From: an uncultured Actinomycetes bacterium
GTDB taxonomy: Bacteria; Actinomycetota; Acidimicrobiia; Acidimicrobiales; RAAP-2
Assembly (NCBI GenBank): GCA_903860745.1
Contig: CAIORQ010000105.1
Coordinates: 1-64,000 of the forward strand
Direction: 5' to 3'
DNA: 64,000 nucleotides
Part shown: piece by piece, positions 19,981 through 30,530 of the stretch
Numbering within the stretch: position 1 is the first letter of the stretch
Layout: each line of letters opens with the position of its first letter
The notes under the pieces: model-generated
The model's database searches: none
The model's input: only the letters and a program-made list of their open reading frames with translations
Told to the model about the DNA's origin: nothing
Program-made: the position numbers and the translations under genes

Positions 19981-20717
19981 CAGTCGTCCTCTTTCCTCAG
20001 GTGCACCACGTCGCCCGCGTGGAAACGACGCGTGGTCTCGCCCAGGTCGACCAGGATCGCCCCCTCGTCATCGACGTCGACGGCCACGCCGTAGAGCGGT
20101 CCCGACGCCAACTCCACGCGGACCCGCTGGCGCAACGTCGCCAGCGAACCACGGTACTCCTCGGCCAGGCGGGCGGCTCCCCCGGGGGTCTCCAGGGACT
20201 CGAGGTGACCCGCGAGGGATTCGAGGTAGGCGTCGAGGACCTCGTCGACGCCCAGGTCCACTCCCGTCGCCCGACGCACGGTGGTGGCCGAGGCGTAGGC
20301 CGGATCCACCTCGCTCAGGTTGACGCCGACTCCGATCACGAGACGAGGCGTGGGAGCGTCCACGAGCTCGGCGAGCACTCCCGCCACCTTGTCGTCACCG
20401 AAGAGGACGTCGTTGGGCCACTTGAGATCGGCTCGCACGCCAGTCAAGGTCTCGAGAGCGTCAACGAGCGACAGCGCCGCGGCGACCACCACCCACTGCG
20501 GCGCCACAGCCACCGGCGCATCCACGAGCACCGAGCACAGCAGCGAGGACCCCGCGGGGGCGTGCCACTCACGACCCAGGCGACCGCGGCCCTGGCTCTG
20601 CACGTCAGCGACCAATGCCGCGCGCGACGCCGCCCCCTCGCGCGCGCGACGAGCCAACTCGACGTTGGTCGAATCGACCTCGTCGAGGCGCTCGACAAAC
20701 CATTCCTTTCGACCCAT
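19980..20717 (-). CDS. birA: biotin-[acetyl-CoA-carboxylase] ligase BirA, no HTH
   Basis: This 245-residue biotin protein ligase has DEVDSTNVEL, SQGRGRLGREWHAP (the biotinyl-AMP loop), KWPNDV and GVGVNL. It lacks the N-terminal DNA-binding domain of E. coli BirA, so it is an enzyme only. Its substrate, the AMKM lysine of the carboxylase alpha chain, is encoded by the divergent gene 64 bases away. The ATG lies seven bases after a TAATGT box, with AAAGG directly touching the start codon. Confidence 0.94.
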   Translation of the reverse strand: MGRKEWFVERLDEVDSTNVELARRAREGAASRAALVADVQSQGRGRLGREWHAPAGSSLLCSVLVDAPVAVAPQWVVVAAALSLVDALETLTGVRADLKWPNDVLFGDDKVAGVLAELVDAPTPRLVIGVGVNLSEVDPAYASATTVRRATGVDLGVDEVLDAYLESLAGHLESLETPGGAARLAEEYRGSLATLRQRVRVELASGPLYGVAVDVDDEGAILVDLGETTRRFHAGDVVHLRKEDD

Positions 20718-20730
20718 CCTTTAAACATTA
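20718..20730 (-). promoter_or_regulatory. leaderless promoter of birA-rmlD-wbbL
   Basis: TAATGT (20725-20730, minus strand) ends seven bases before the birA ATG. It lies in the short divergent region shared with the carboxylase gene. Confidence 0.5.
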
Positions 20731-20781
20731 GGGTTCGGTGGCCCTGTGGTAAGAAAGGTACGCAAGCGTGCGGAGGATCCC

Positions 20782-22527
20782 GTGTTAAAGAAAGTACTCA
20801 TCGCCAATCGAGGCGAAATCGCCGTGCGCGTCATGCGAACCTGCCGGGAGATGGGCATCGCCACCGTGGCGGTCTATTCCGAGCTCGATCGCGACGCGCT
20901 CCACGTCCGACTGGCCGACGAGGCCTACGCCCTGGGTGGACAGACCGCCACCGAGAGCTACCTGAACACCGCCGCCATCTTGGACGTGATCGCTCGTTCG
21001 GGCGCCGACGGGGTCCACCCGGGCTACGGCTTCTTCTCGGAGAACACCGACTTCGCCCGCGCCATCACCGAGATGGGCGTCACCTTCATCGGTCCGCCGC
21101 CCTCGGCCATCGAGGTCATGGGCGACAAGATCTCCTCACGACTCGCCGCCGAGAAGGCCGGCGTGAACGGCGTCCCCGGACGAAGCCAGACCCTGGTCTC
21201 GCACCAGGAGGTCATCGACTTCGGCAACGAGTTCGGCTGGCCGGTCGCGATCAAGGCCGCCTACGGCGGCGGCGGACGCGGCATGAAGGTCGTCGAAAAG
21301 GCCGACGAGGCCGAGCCGGCCCTCGAGAGCGCCATGCGCGAGTCGCTGAACTACTTCGGCCGTTCCGAGTGCTACGTGGAGCGCTACCTCACCTGGCCGC
21401 GCCACATCGAGATGCAGATCCTCGCCGACACCCACGGCAACACCCTGTGGCTCGGCGAGCGCGACTGCTCCCCCCAACGCCGCCACCAGAAGCTGGTCGA
21501 GGAGTCACCGGCGGCGAACTTCCCCGACGAGGTGCGCCGGGCGATGGGCGAGGCCGCGGTGCGCGTCTCGGAGGCCTGCGGCTACGTCAACGCCGGAACC
21601 GTGGAGTTCATGTACCAAGACGGCGAGTTCTACTTCTTGGAGATGAACACGCGTCTGCAGGTCGAACACCCCATCACCGAATGGGTGACCGGTCTGGACC
21701 TCGTGGAGTGGCAGTTGCGCATCGCCTCGGGCGAGGAGTTGACCCTTCGTCAAGAGGACATCGAACACCACGGCCACGCCATCGAGGTGCGCATCAACGC
21801 CGAGGACGCGTCGGGCGGCAAGTTCGTCCCCTCGCCGGGCACGCTGACGCGCTTCGACCAACCGGCCGGCCCCGGGGTGCGCCTCGACGCCGGTTACGCG
21901 GCCGGCGACACGGTCTCGCAGTACTACGACAACCTCATCGCCAAGCTCGCCGTCTGGGCCCCCGACCGCGACCGCGCCCGTCGACGTCTCCTGCGCGCCA
22001 TCGAAGAGACCGTCATCGAGGGGGTGGCCACGACCCTGCCCGCCGACGTGATCATCTTGAGCGACGAGGCCTTCATCAACGGCACCCACTCGACCAACTG
22101 GGTCGAGAACACGCTCGACTTCTCGTCCATCGCGGCTCCCGCGCCCGCCGCGCCCGCCGACGCCGATCCCCTGGTGCGCAAGGACGTCACCGCCGAGGTC
22201 AACGGCCGGCGCGTCGCGGTGTCGCTGTGGATGCCCGAGTCCGACGACCCGCCGGCGCGATCGGGCAACACCAAGCCCAGGCGTCAGCACAGTTCGGGCG
22301 TGGCCAGTGCCGGATCGGGGACGGTCACCGCCCCCATGCAAGGCACCATCGTCAAGGTCAACGTCGAGGTCGGCCAGATCGTCGAGATCGGTGACACGAT
22401 CGTTATCCTCGAAGCCATGAAGATGGAGAACTCGGTGCGCGCCGAACGTGCGGGCACCCTCAGCGCCGTCAACGTCAGCGCGGGAGACTCCGTGGCGGCC
22501 GGCGACATCGTGGCGGTCATTGAGTGA
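20782..22527 (+). CDS. accA3: acetyl/propionyl-CoA carboxylase alpha chain (biotin carboxylase + BCCP)
   Basis: The start is set at the GTG at 20782, which follows GCGGAGGATCCC and gives the canonical LKKVLIANRGEIAVRVMRTC opening; the track start at 20746 is upstream. The roughly 581-residue protein has biotin carboxylase ATP-grasp motifs (KAAYGGGGRGMKVV, FMYQDGEFYFLEMNTRLQVEH) and a C-terminal biotinyl domain with AMKM about 35 residues from the end. It carboxylates biotin for a separate carboxyltransferase beta chain not present here. With the methylmalonyl-CoA mutase at 24.6 kb it suggests propionyl-CoA metabolism, although an acetyl-CoA role is equally compatible. Confidence 0.92.
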   Translation: MLKKVLIANRGEIAVRVMRTCREMGIATVAVYSELDRDALHVRLADEAYALGGQTATESYLNTAAILDVIARSGADGVHPGYGFFSENTDFARAITEMGVTFIGPPPSAIEVMGDKISSRLAAEKAGVNGVPGRSQTLVSHQEVIDFGNEFGWPVAIKAAYGGGGRGMKVVEKADEAEPALESAMRESLNYFGRSECYVERYLTWPRHIEMQILADTHGNTLWLGERDCSPQRRHQKLVEESPAANFPDEVRRAMGEAAVRVSEACGYVNAGTVEFMYQDGEFYFLEMNTRLQVEHPITEWVTGLDLVEWQLRIASGEELTLRQEDIEHHGHAIEVRINAEDASGGKFVPSPGTLTRFDQPAGPGVRLDAGYAAGDTVSQYYDNLIAKLAVWAPDRDRARRRLLRAIEETVIEGVATTLPADVIILSDEAFINGTHSTNWVENTLDFSSIAAPAPAAPADADPLVRKDVTAEVNGRRVAVSLWMPESDDPPARSGNTKPRRQHSSGVASAGSGTVTAPMQGTIVKVNVEVGQIVEIGDTIVILEAMKMENSVRAERAGTLSAVNVSAGDSVAAGDIVAVIE

Positions 22528-23678
22528 GCCTGAAGGCCGCGCAACGCGCCGTCGAGGACGTCGCGCCTGATCTCGTGGCCCTGAGCCACTTCGTCCACGC
22601 CCATCCCGAGATCGGCTACGAGGAGTTCGAGAGCGCCGAGGCCGTCGCCCGGGCGGCCGAAGCGGCGGGTTTCGTGGTGGAGCGCGCCGTCGCCGGTCGC
22701 GAGACCGCCTTTCGTGCCACCAAGGGCCACGGCGAGCTCGTCGTGGCCTACTGCGCCGAGTACGACGCCCTGCCCGACGTGGGACACGCCTGCGGACACA
22801 ACATCATCGCCGCCGCCTCCCTGGGCGCCGCCATCGGCCTCGCGGCCGTGGCCGACGAGATCGGCGTCACCGTGCAGCTACTGGGCACGCCGAGCGAAGA
22901 GGGCGGGGGCGGCAAGATCGACCTCATCAACGCCGGCTACTTCGACGGCGTGCACGCGGCGATGATGGTCCACCCCTGGCCCGACGAACGCCTCGACGCC
23001 ACCTGTCTGGCCGTGGACCACTTCGACGTCGTCTACGAGGGCAAGGAGGCCCACGCCTCGGCGGCCCCCTACGAGGGCATCAACGCGCTCGATGCGCTGA
23101 CCATCGCCCAGGTGGCGGTCGGTCTGTTGCGCCAGCAGCTGCACCCCGGTGACCAGGTCCACTCGATCATCGTCGAGGGCGGCGTCGCCGCCAACATCAT
23201 CCCGCGGCGGGCGGTGGGCCGCTACATGGCGCGTTCGGTCACCGCCGAACGACTCGCGGAGCTGCGCCAGCGACTGAACGCCTGCTTCGAGGCCGGGGCG
23301 CTCGCCACCGGCGCTCGCCTGTCGGTGAACGAGCTCGGCCAGCCCTTCTCGCACATGGAGACCGACCCCGATCTGCTGCGCCTCTACCGCCGCGCCGCCG
23401 AGGCGCGTGGTCGTCGTTTCGAGCGCGACGACGCGGGTGCGCCCAAGCCGACCATCTCGACCGACATGGCCAACGTCTCGCTCGTGGTGCCCTCGATCCA
23501 TCCGCTCCTGGCCATCCCCACCGACGGCGCCGTGAACCACCAGCCGGAGTTCACCGCCGCCTGCGTCACCCCCGAGGCCGACGCGGCGGTGATCGATGGC
23601 GCGGTGATGCTGGCGCACACCGCGATCGCGGCCGCCACCGACCCCGCTCTGCGGGCCCGACTACTGGAGCGCTCATGA
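22524..23678 (+). CDS. M20-family amidohydrolase/peptidase
   Basis: The 384-residue protein has M20 metal-site motifs GHACGHN, the catalytic glutamate pair in TPSEEGGGGK, and a dimerisation-domain segment VEGGVAANIIPRRA. It resembles the M20D branch (p-aminobenzoyl-glutamate hydrolase and aminoacylase-like enzymes); the substrate is unknown. The GTG overlaps the stop of the carboxylase gene and its own stop overlaps the next ATG, so it is in a three-gene operon. No signal peptide is seen, so it is cytosolic. Confidence 0.85.
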   Translation: MSLKAAQRAVEDVAPDLVALSHFVHAHPEIGYEEFESAEAVARAAEAAGFVVERAVAGRETAFRATKGHGELVVAYCAEYDALPDVGHACGHNIIAAASLGAAIGLAAVADEIGVTVQLLGTPSEEGGGGKIDLINAGYFDGVHAAMMVHPWPDERLDATCLAVDHFDVVYEGKEAHASAAPYEGINALDALTIAQVAVGLLRQQLHPGDQVHSIIVEGGVAANIIPRRAVGRYMARSVTAERLAELRQRLNACFEAGALATGARLSVNELGQPFSHMETDPDLLRLYRRAAEARGRRFERDDAGAPKPTISTDMANVSLVVPSIHPLLAIPTDGAVNHQPEFTAACVTPEADAAVIDGAVMLAHTAIAAATDPALRARLLERS

Positions 23679-23968
23679 TCGTCGAACACGCCTGGCTCAG
23701 CATCACGACGGGCCGCGAGGACGAATTCTTCGACTCCATCACCAGCGTCTTTCCCCTCATCGAGGCGGCGCCGGGCTGCCACGGCGCCGAGATCCGCCGC
23801 CAGATCGAGGACCCGTCGATCTTCCTGCTCATGGTGCGCTGGGACAGCGTCGACGCCCACATGGCCTTTCGGGCATCCGATCCCTTCACCACCTGGCGGG
23901 CGCACACCATGCCCTTCTACGCGACCGCGGCCCAAGTCACCCACTTCTCCGAGGTCCTCTCGGGCTGA
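23675..23968 (+). CDS. ABM-domain (antibiotic biosynthesis monooxygenase-like) small protein
   Basis: This 97-residue protein has the dimeric alpha+beta barrel pattern of ABM/YgiN-type proteins: VEHAWLSITTGREDEFFDSI, then a helix, then DPSIFLLMVRWDSVDAHMAFRAS. Members include small oxygenases and heme- or quinone-handling proteins, and the function is not predictable from sequence alone. The ATG overlaps the M20 stop (ATGA), so it is translated as the last gene of the carboxylase operon. It ends ten bases from the convergent exported-protein gene. Confidence 0.75.
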   Translation: MIVEHAWLSITTGREDEFFDSITSVFPLIEAAPGCHGAEIRRQIEDPSIFLLMVRWDSVDAHMAFRASDPFTTWRAHTMPFYATAAQVTHFSEVLSG

Positions 23969-23978
23969 CCAATCGATA

Positions 23979-24500
23979 TCAGTGCGTGATGACCACCGTG
24001 ATCGGTGCGGGCGTCGGCATCGAGGTGGCTCCCGGCAACAGGATCTGCGTGTGATAGGTGCCCGGGGGCAGGTCGGACATCTTGGGCGGGTTGCCGCATC
24101 GCGGAACGTTCTTGAGGCCGCAAGAGTCGTAGGTCGTGTAGACGAGGGCGTGCACCACGTGGACGCCCGGACCCAGTGTCCCGCTGCAGAACTCCGACGG
24201 CACAATCGGGGGATTGGTCACCCTCGCGTTGCCCAGCACCATCAGATAGTCCTGGTCTGGACATCCCGTCACCCGCACGCGGTGACCGGTCTTGTTGTCG
24301 ATGGTGAAGGTGGCCGGGATGGTCGAGCCCGCGCGCACCGTGGTGGCGGACAGGGCGATGGTCACGGTCCAGTCTGCGCTTGACGCACTGTGCGCCACGC
24401 CGCGCGGCGACGAGGTCACCGACGTCGAGCGAAGCGTCATCACCACCAGAGCGGCCGCCACGACGAGTGCCGCGATCTCGATGAGCCGTCTCCTGCGCAC
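23979..24500 (-). CDS. membrane-anchored or secreted protein, unknown function
   Basis: The 173-residue product has MRRRRLIE followed by a hydrophobic helix (IAALVVAAALVVMTL), so it is anchored or cleaved and exported. The remainder is a beta-rich single domain (WTVTIALSATTVRAGSTIPATFTIDNKTGHRVRVTGC) with four cysteines that could form two disulfides, reminiscent of Ig-like or BsuPI-like extracellular domains. I do not recognise a named family. It starts at a GTG with GGGAGGG six bases upstream. Confidence 0.65.
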   Translation of the reverse strand: MRRRRLIEIAALVVAAALVVMTLRSTSVTSSPRGVAHSASSADWTVTIALSATTVRAGSTIPATFTIDNKTGHRVRVTGCPDQDYLMVLGNARVTNPPIVPSEFCSGTLGPGVHVVHALVYTTYDSCGLKNVPRCGNPPKMSDLPPGTYHTQILLPGATSMPTPAPITVVITH

Positions 24501-24587
24501 GTCGACCCTCCCAGTGACCAGCCCACTACCGGCACAGTTGAGTCATGTCCGAAGCGTGTCCAACCTTACCGGCGTCCGCTCGAGTCC

Positions 24588-26168
<1,581 letters not shown>

Positions 26169-26181
26169 GGGGCCAATGCTA
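26169..26181 (-). promoter_or_regulatory. leaderless promoter of mutase gene
   Basis: TAGCAT (26176-26181, minus strand) ends seven bases before the ATG at 26168. Confidence 0.5.
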
Positions 26182-26266
26182 GGTCTCCCCGCTCGCGACG
26201 TCCCTTGACGTCACGGGTCGAAAGTCAGGCCTGCCCGCTAGCGCAGCGATGTCCGCGAGGGACTGC

Positions 26267-27430
26267 TCAGGCTAAGACCGCGTGGGGCATGCACAGGTCG
26301 TCGTACTCGGCGATCTGGATGGGGCCGGCGTCCTCGCCGCAGGCGGGGCATTGGGGGTCGCGTCGCACCTTGAAGGTCCGAAAGCTCTGGTCGAGCGAGT
26401 CGTAGGTCAAGAGTCGCCCGATCAGCGGCTCACCGAGGTCCAAGAGGAGCTTGATGGTCTCGATGGCCTGGATGGACCCGACGATGCCCGGCAGCACGCC
26501 GAGCACGCCCGCCTCGGCGCAACTGGGCGCCAGCTCGGCGGGCGGCGGCTCGGGGATCATGCAGCGGTAGCACGGACCCACGTAGGGGGCGAAGACCGTC
26601 ACCTGGCCCTCGAAGCGGAAGATCGAGCCGTGCACCACGGGGATCTTCTTCAACAGCGCGGCGTCGTTGACGAGGTAGCGCGTCGGGAAGTTGTCGGTGC
26701 CGTCCACGATGACGTCGTAGCCGTCGATGATGTCCAGGATGTTGTCGGCGCCCAGGCGCGTGTCGTAGGTGATGACCTCGAGGTCGGGATTCATCGCCGT
26801 CAAGGTGAGCTTGGCGCTGTCCACCTTGCGCATCCCCACGCGGTCGAGGTTGTGCAGGATCTGGCGCTGCAGGTTCGAGGAGTCCACGACGTCCATGTCG
26901 ATGATGCCCAGCGTCCCCACGCCCGCCGCCGCGAGGTACAAGGCGGCCGGCGAGCCCAGCCCGCCCGCGCCCAGCAACAGGACCCTAGAGTCCAGGAGCT
27001 TCATCTGGCCCTTCTCGCCCACCTCGGGCAGGAGCAGGTGACGCTGGTAGCGGTTGCGCTGGTCGGTGTTGAGGGTCTGGGGGGTCTTCCAGGGCAGGCC
27101 CTCGTCCTTCCACTTGTTGAAGCCGCCGATCACCGAGACGACGTCGGAGTAGCCCAGGTCCTGGAGGGTCTTGGTGGCGAAGGCCGAGCGCACGCCGCCC
27201 GCGCAGTACACCGCCACCGGGGTCGTCTTGTCCACGATGCGGCCCTCGACCGAGAACTCGAGGTTGCCGCGCGGGATGTGCACCGCTCCGGGCACGGCGC
27301 CCTGGGCGTACTCGTCGGGCTCGCGCACGTCGAGCAGGGTGTAGTGGCCGAAGTCCGCCGCGACCTCGTGGGGGTCGACCTCACGGATCTCCGCCTTGGC
27401 GGCGTTGAGTAGGTCACGGGGTGATGACAC
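26267..27430 (-). CDS. moeB: rhodanese-MoeB/ThiF fusion adenylyltransferase
   Basis: The start is set at the GTG at 27430, preceded by GAAGGAG; the track ATG at 27475 lacks such a site. The first ~110 residues are a rhodanese domain with the catalytic loop VYCAGGVRS. Residues ~125-375 are a MoeB/ThiF E1-like domain: GAGGLGSPAALYLAAAG nucleotide loop, DNFPTRYLVND, a CAEAGVLGVLPG conserved cysteine, and CxxC zinc pairs (CYRC, CPAC). It would adenylate the C-terminal glycine of a MoaD/ThiS/CysO-type sulfur carrier and receive sulfur. In MoeZ/MoeBR proteins the rhodanese is C-terminal; here it is N-terminal. The carrier is not in the window. Confidence 0.88.
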   Translation of the reverse strand: MSSPRDLLNAAKAEIREVDPHEVAADFGHYTLLDVREPDEYAQGAVPGAVHIPRGNLEFSVEGRIVDKTTPVAVYCAGGVRSAFATKTLQDLGYSDVVSVIGGFNKWKDEGLPWKTPQTLNTDQRNRYQRHLLLPEVGEKGQMKLLDSRVLLLGAGGLGSPAALYLAAAGVGTLGIIDMDVVDSSNLQRQILHNLDRVGMRKVDSAKLTLTAMNPDLEVITYDTRLGADNILDIIDGYDVIVDGTDNFPTRYLVNDAALLKKIPVVHGSIFRFEGQVTVFAPYVGPCYRCMIPEPPPAELAPSCAEAGVLGVLPGIVGSIQAIETIKLLLDLGEPLIGRLLTYDSLDQSFRTFKVRRDPQCPACGEDAGPIQIAEYDDLCMPHAVLA

Positions 27431-27507
27431 GGTCGCTCCTTCGTTCCGGCTAAAGGTTAGTGGATTGGTCAACATTCGACGACAGTCCCCTGCTAAACCC
27501 TATGCAC

Positions 27508-28119
27508 ATGGAACTCAGCGACCTCCTGGCTCGGCGGCGCATGACCCGGTCCTTCCGGGGCGACCCCGTGGACCAGGATCTCCTGGACGGACTCTGCGCC
27601 CAATCGCTGCGCGCACCCACCGCCGGCAACAGCGCCGGCGTGCGCATGACCACCGTGGCCGCCTCGCAGGTCGCGGACTACTTCCGCGTGGCCACCGACA
27701 CCGCGTGGCGAGAGGCGAGCCCGCGCTGGACCGGACTCTCGCGCGCCGGTGCCGCGGTCGTGGTCACGTCGCGTCCCGCGGACTACCTCGAGCGCTACGC
27801 CGAGGACGACAAGGCGTCCTCGGGCCTCGGCGAACCCGACGCCTGGCGGGTCCCTTACTGGCACGCCGACGCGGCGATGGCCACGATGGCCCTGCTGTTG
27901 TTGATCGAGGAGCGCGGTCTGGGCGCCGCGATGTGGGGGAACTTCCGTCACGAGGACCAGGTCCTCGCCTTCATCGGGGCGCCCGACGAGGCGCTCTTCG
28001 CCACCGTCTTGGTGGGCGTCCCCGACGGGGACGACCGCCCCTCGGCGTCACTGCGGCGCCGCGTCCCCTCGCGGCGCGAGCGGGTGCGCCGGATCCCGGG
28101 CGACCTAGCGAAGGGCTGA
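27508..28119 (+). CDS. nitroreductase-family protein
   Basis: The start is taken at the ATG at 27508 (MELSDLLARRRMTRSF), which is the usual family opening; ATG 27502 and the track start at 27460 are alternatives. A TAAACC box lies eight bases before. The roughly 203-residue protein has the flavin-binding R-R-M-T-R-S-F and RAPTAGNSAG segments and a late LGAAMWGNFRHE. These FMN enzymes reduce nitro, quinone or related substrates with NAD(P)H; the substrate is unknown. It is divergent from moeB and overlaps the convergent epimerase gene by 15 bases. Confidence 0.8.
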   Translation: MELSDLLARRRMTRSFRGDPVDQDLLDGLCAQSLRAPTAGNSAGVRMTTVAASQVADYFRVATDTAWREASPRWTGLSRAGAAVVVTSRPADYLERYAEDDKASSGLGEPDAWRVPYWHADAAMATMALLLLIEERGLGAAMWGNFRHEDQVLAFIGAPDEALFATVLVGVPDGDDRPSASLRRRVPSRRERVRRIPGDLAKG

Positions 28120-29013
28120 GGCGACGACCTGTTCGACGTCGGAGGAGGTGAAGGAGAAGCCCGACTCGAGCAGGGAGCGCGGTACGACGCGCTGAGAGGT
28201 CAAGACGGTGCTGTCCGCCAGTTCGCGACCCAGGGCCAGGCGCAACGCGGCGCTGGGGACCCGCGCGAGGGCGGGCCGGTGCAGGGCGCGGGCGAGGGCG
28301 CGGGTCATCTCGCGATTGGTGCAGGGTTCGGGGGCGCAGACGTTGAAGGTCCCGCTGCGACGCCCGTCGATCAACCAGAGCACGGCGGCCACGTAGTCCC
28401 CCAAGGAGACCGGACCCGTCCACTGGCGACCGTTGCCGATCACGCCACCGAGACCACCGCGAAACAGCGGCACCAACCGCTCGAGGACGCCGCCGCCCGG
28501 TCCCAGGACGATGCCGGTGCGGATCACGGCCAGTTGGCCCCCGCTGCGGGCGTAGGGCGCCGCGGCGTCCTCCCAGGCCACGCAGACCTCGGCGAGGTAG
28601 TCCTCGCCCGGTGCCGCGGTCTCGTCGAGCACCTCGTCACCGCGGTTGCCGTAATACCCCACGGCCGAGGAGCTGAGCAAGAAGCCCCCACCCGACGACA
28701 GCGTGGCCAGTGACGCGACCAGCAGCGACGTGGCCGCCGTGCGCGACTCCTTGACGCTCGCACGGTACGAAGGGGTCCAGCGGTGACCGGCCACGCTCAC
28801 CCCCGCCAGGTTCACCACCGCGTCCAGACCGCCGACCGACTTCAGGTCGGCCTCGTCGACCAGTCCCCGCGCGGGGTCCCAACGGACCCTCAGGCCCCCC
28901 ACGGCCGGGGAATCCGGACGCACGAAGCGCACGACCTCGTCACCTCGCGCGCCCAGGGCGCCACAGAGCGCCGCCCCGAGGAAGCCGGTGGATCCGGTGA
29001 CGCCGACGCGCAT
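28105..29013 (-). CDS. TIGR01777-type NAD-dependent epimerase (YfcH/SulA-like)
   Basis: The 302-residue protein starts MRVGVTGSTGFLGAALCGAL (Rossmann GxxGxxG), followed by LAGVSV, a SSSAVGYYGNRGD catalytic region and a C-terminal DUF1731-like tail (PRSLLESGFSF). This atypical SDR branch (YfcH-like) is widespread and mostly uncharacterised. The ATG overlaps the pepA stop (ATGA), so it is the third gene of pduO-pepA-epimerase. Confidence 0.85.
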   Translation of the reverse strand: MRVGVTGSTGFLGAALCGALGARGDEVVRFVRPDSPAVGGLRVRWDPARGLVDEADLKSVGGLDAVVNLAGVSVAGHRWTPSYRASVKESRTAATSLLVASLATLSSGGGFLLSSSAVGYYGNRGDEVLDETAAPGEDYLAEVCVAWEDAAAPYARSGGQLAVIRTGIVLGPGGGVLERLVPLFRGGLGGVIGNGRQWTGPVSLGDYVAAVLWLIDGRRSGTFNVCAPEPCTNREMTRALARALHRPALARVPSAALRLALGRELADSTVLTSQRVVPRSLLESGFSFTSSDVEQVVASALR

Positions 29014-30530
29014 CAGACGTCGACTGCCGCGACGTCGGCGGCGTTGGCGACGACCTGCTCGAGGAACTCGACCAGGGCGCGTGCGCCGAAGGCGGTGGCC
29101 CCCTTGGTGACGTAGCCGCGCGTCGCGTCGGCGCGGCCCGGTCCCGCGATGTCCAGATGGGCCCACGGGCGCCCGTCGACGAAGCGCTGCAGCAGCAGCG
29201 CCGCCGAGATGGCGCCCGCCGTCGAGGGCTTGCCGACGTTCTGCATGTCGGCGACGCTGGACTGGATGTGCTTCTCGTAGCGCGGCTCGAGCGGCAGACG
29301 CCACAGGGGCTCTCCGCTGCGCCGGCTCGCCTCGTCGATCATCTCGGCGAGCTCGTCGGTCGAGGCGAAGAAGGCGCCGACCTCGTCACCCAGCGCGACG
29401 CGTTGCGCCCCGGTCAGGGTCGCCACGTCGACGATGGCGTCGGGATTGGCCTCCACCGCCAGGGACAGGCCGTCGGCCAGGATGAGTCGACCCTCCGCGT
29501 CGGTGTTGAGGACCTCGATGGTCATCCCGTTGCGGATGGTCAGCACGTCGCCGGGCTTGAGCGCCCGGTCCCCGGACAGGTTCTCGGTCATCGGCGCGAT
29601 GGCGGTCACCCGCACCGCCAGGCCGAGGCGGGCCACGATCGACAACACGGCCATCACGATGGCCGCGCCGGACATGTCGGTCTTCATCGCCATCATGCCG
29701 TCGCCGCTCTTGATCGAGAGGCCACCGGAGTCGAAGGTGACGCCCTTGCCGACCAGGGCCACGTGGGCGACCGCCCCCTCGGGCTGGTAGATGGCGTAGA
29801 CGAGGCGCGTCGGCTGGGCCGATCCGGCCCCCACGCCCAACAGACCGCCGAGGCGCTCGTCGCGGATCTTGGACTCGGTCCAGATCTCGACCTTCACCGA
29901 GTCGTCGGCGCCGAGCCGTTCGGCCACGCGCTTGGCCATCTCCTTGGGCGCCAGCTCGCCCGCGGGCGTGTCGATAAGGCGTTTGGCCCAGTTCACCGCG
30001 TCGGCCACCACCACGCCACGACGCACACCCTCGGCGACGTCGTCGTGGTCGGCCACGCTGGGCAGCGGCACGCCCAGGGGGACGACCTCGAGGCGACGGT
30101 CCTCGTCGGGCTTCTTGTAGTCGTAGGAGGCGAGCAAGGCGCCCTCCACGAGGGCCTGGGCGGCCTCCGCCGGGAACTCGATCGCGTCGGTGGGCAACAA
30201 GAAGGAGACCAGGTCGCCGTGGGCGCACTGCGCCGCACTCGCGCCAGCGAGACGGAAGCTCTCGGGGTGGTTGTAGGACGAGCCCAGGCTCACCAGGACC
30301 AACGACGCCCGGTCCGGCGAGGACCACGACAGGCTCGAGCCGGGCGTCTCGCTGAGCCCGCGCTGCGCACACCACTCGGCGTCGAGGCTCCGGGCCAGCT
30401 CGTGTCCGCACAGGGACGCGGGGATGGCCTCGGCGATCAGCACCCCGTCCTCGTCGAAGATGACGGGCACCACCACCGTGGTCGCCGGGGCGAGGTCGTC
30501 GACGGTGACGACGCGCGCTTCCTTGATCAT
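29013..30530 (-). CDS. pepA: leucyl aminopeptidase (M17)
   Basis: The start is the ATG at 30530 after AAGGAGGAATC and overlapping the pduO stop (ATGA); the longer track ORF is a pduO shadow. The 505-residue enzyme has the M17 signature NTDAEGRLILAD, the metal-site lysine region GKGVTFDSGGLSIK, DMSGAA and a TLTGA strand. It is a cytosolic hexameric dizinc/manganese aminopeptidase. The length is normal for the family. Confidence 0.95.
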   Translation of the reverse strand: MIKEARVVTVDDLAPATTVVVPVIFDEDGVLIAEAIPASLCGHELARSLDAEWCAQRGLSETPGSSLSWSSPDRASLVLVSLGSSYNHPESFRLAGASAAQCAHGDLVSFLLPTDAIEFPAEAAQALVEGALLASYDYKKPDEDRRLEVVPLGVPLPSVADHDDVAEGVRRGVVVADAVNWAKRLIDTPAGELAPKEMAKRVAERLGADDSVKVEIWTESKIRDERLGGLLGVGAGSAQPTRLVYAIYQPEGAVAHVALVGKGVTFDSGGLSIKSGDGMMAMKTDMSGAAIVMAVLSIVARLGLAVRVTAIAPMTENLSGDRALKPGDVLTIRNGMTIEVLNTDAEGRLILADGLSLAVEANPDAIVDVATLTGAQRVALGDEVGAFFASTDELAEMIDEASRRSGEPLWRLPLEPRYEKHIQSSVADMQNVGKPSTAGAISAALLLQRFVDGRPWAHLDIAGPGRADATRGYVTKGATAFGARALVEFLEQVVANAADVAAVDV

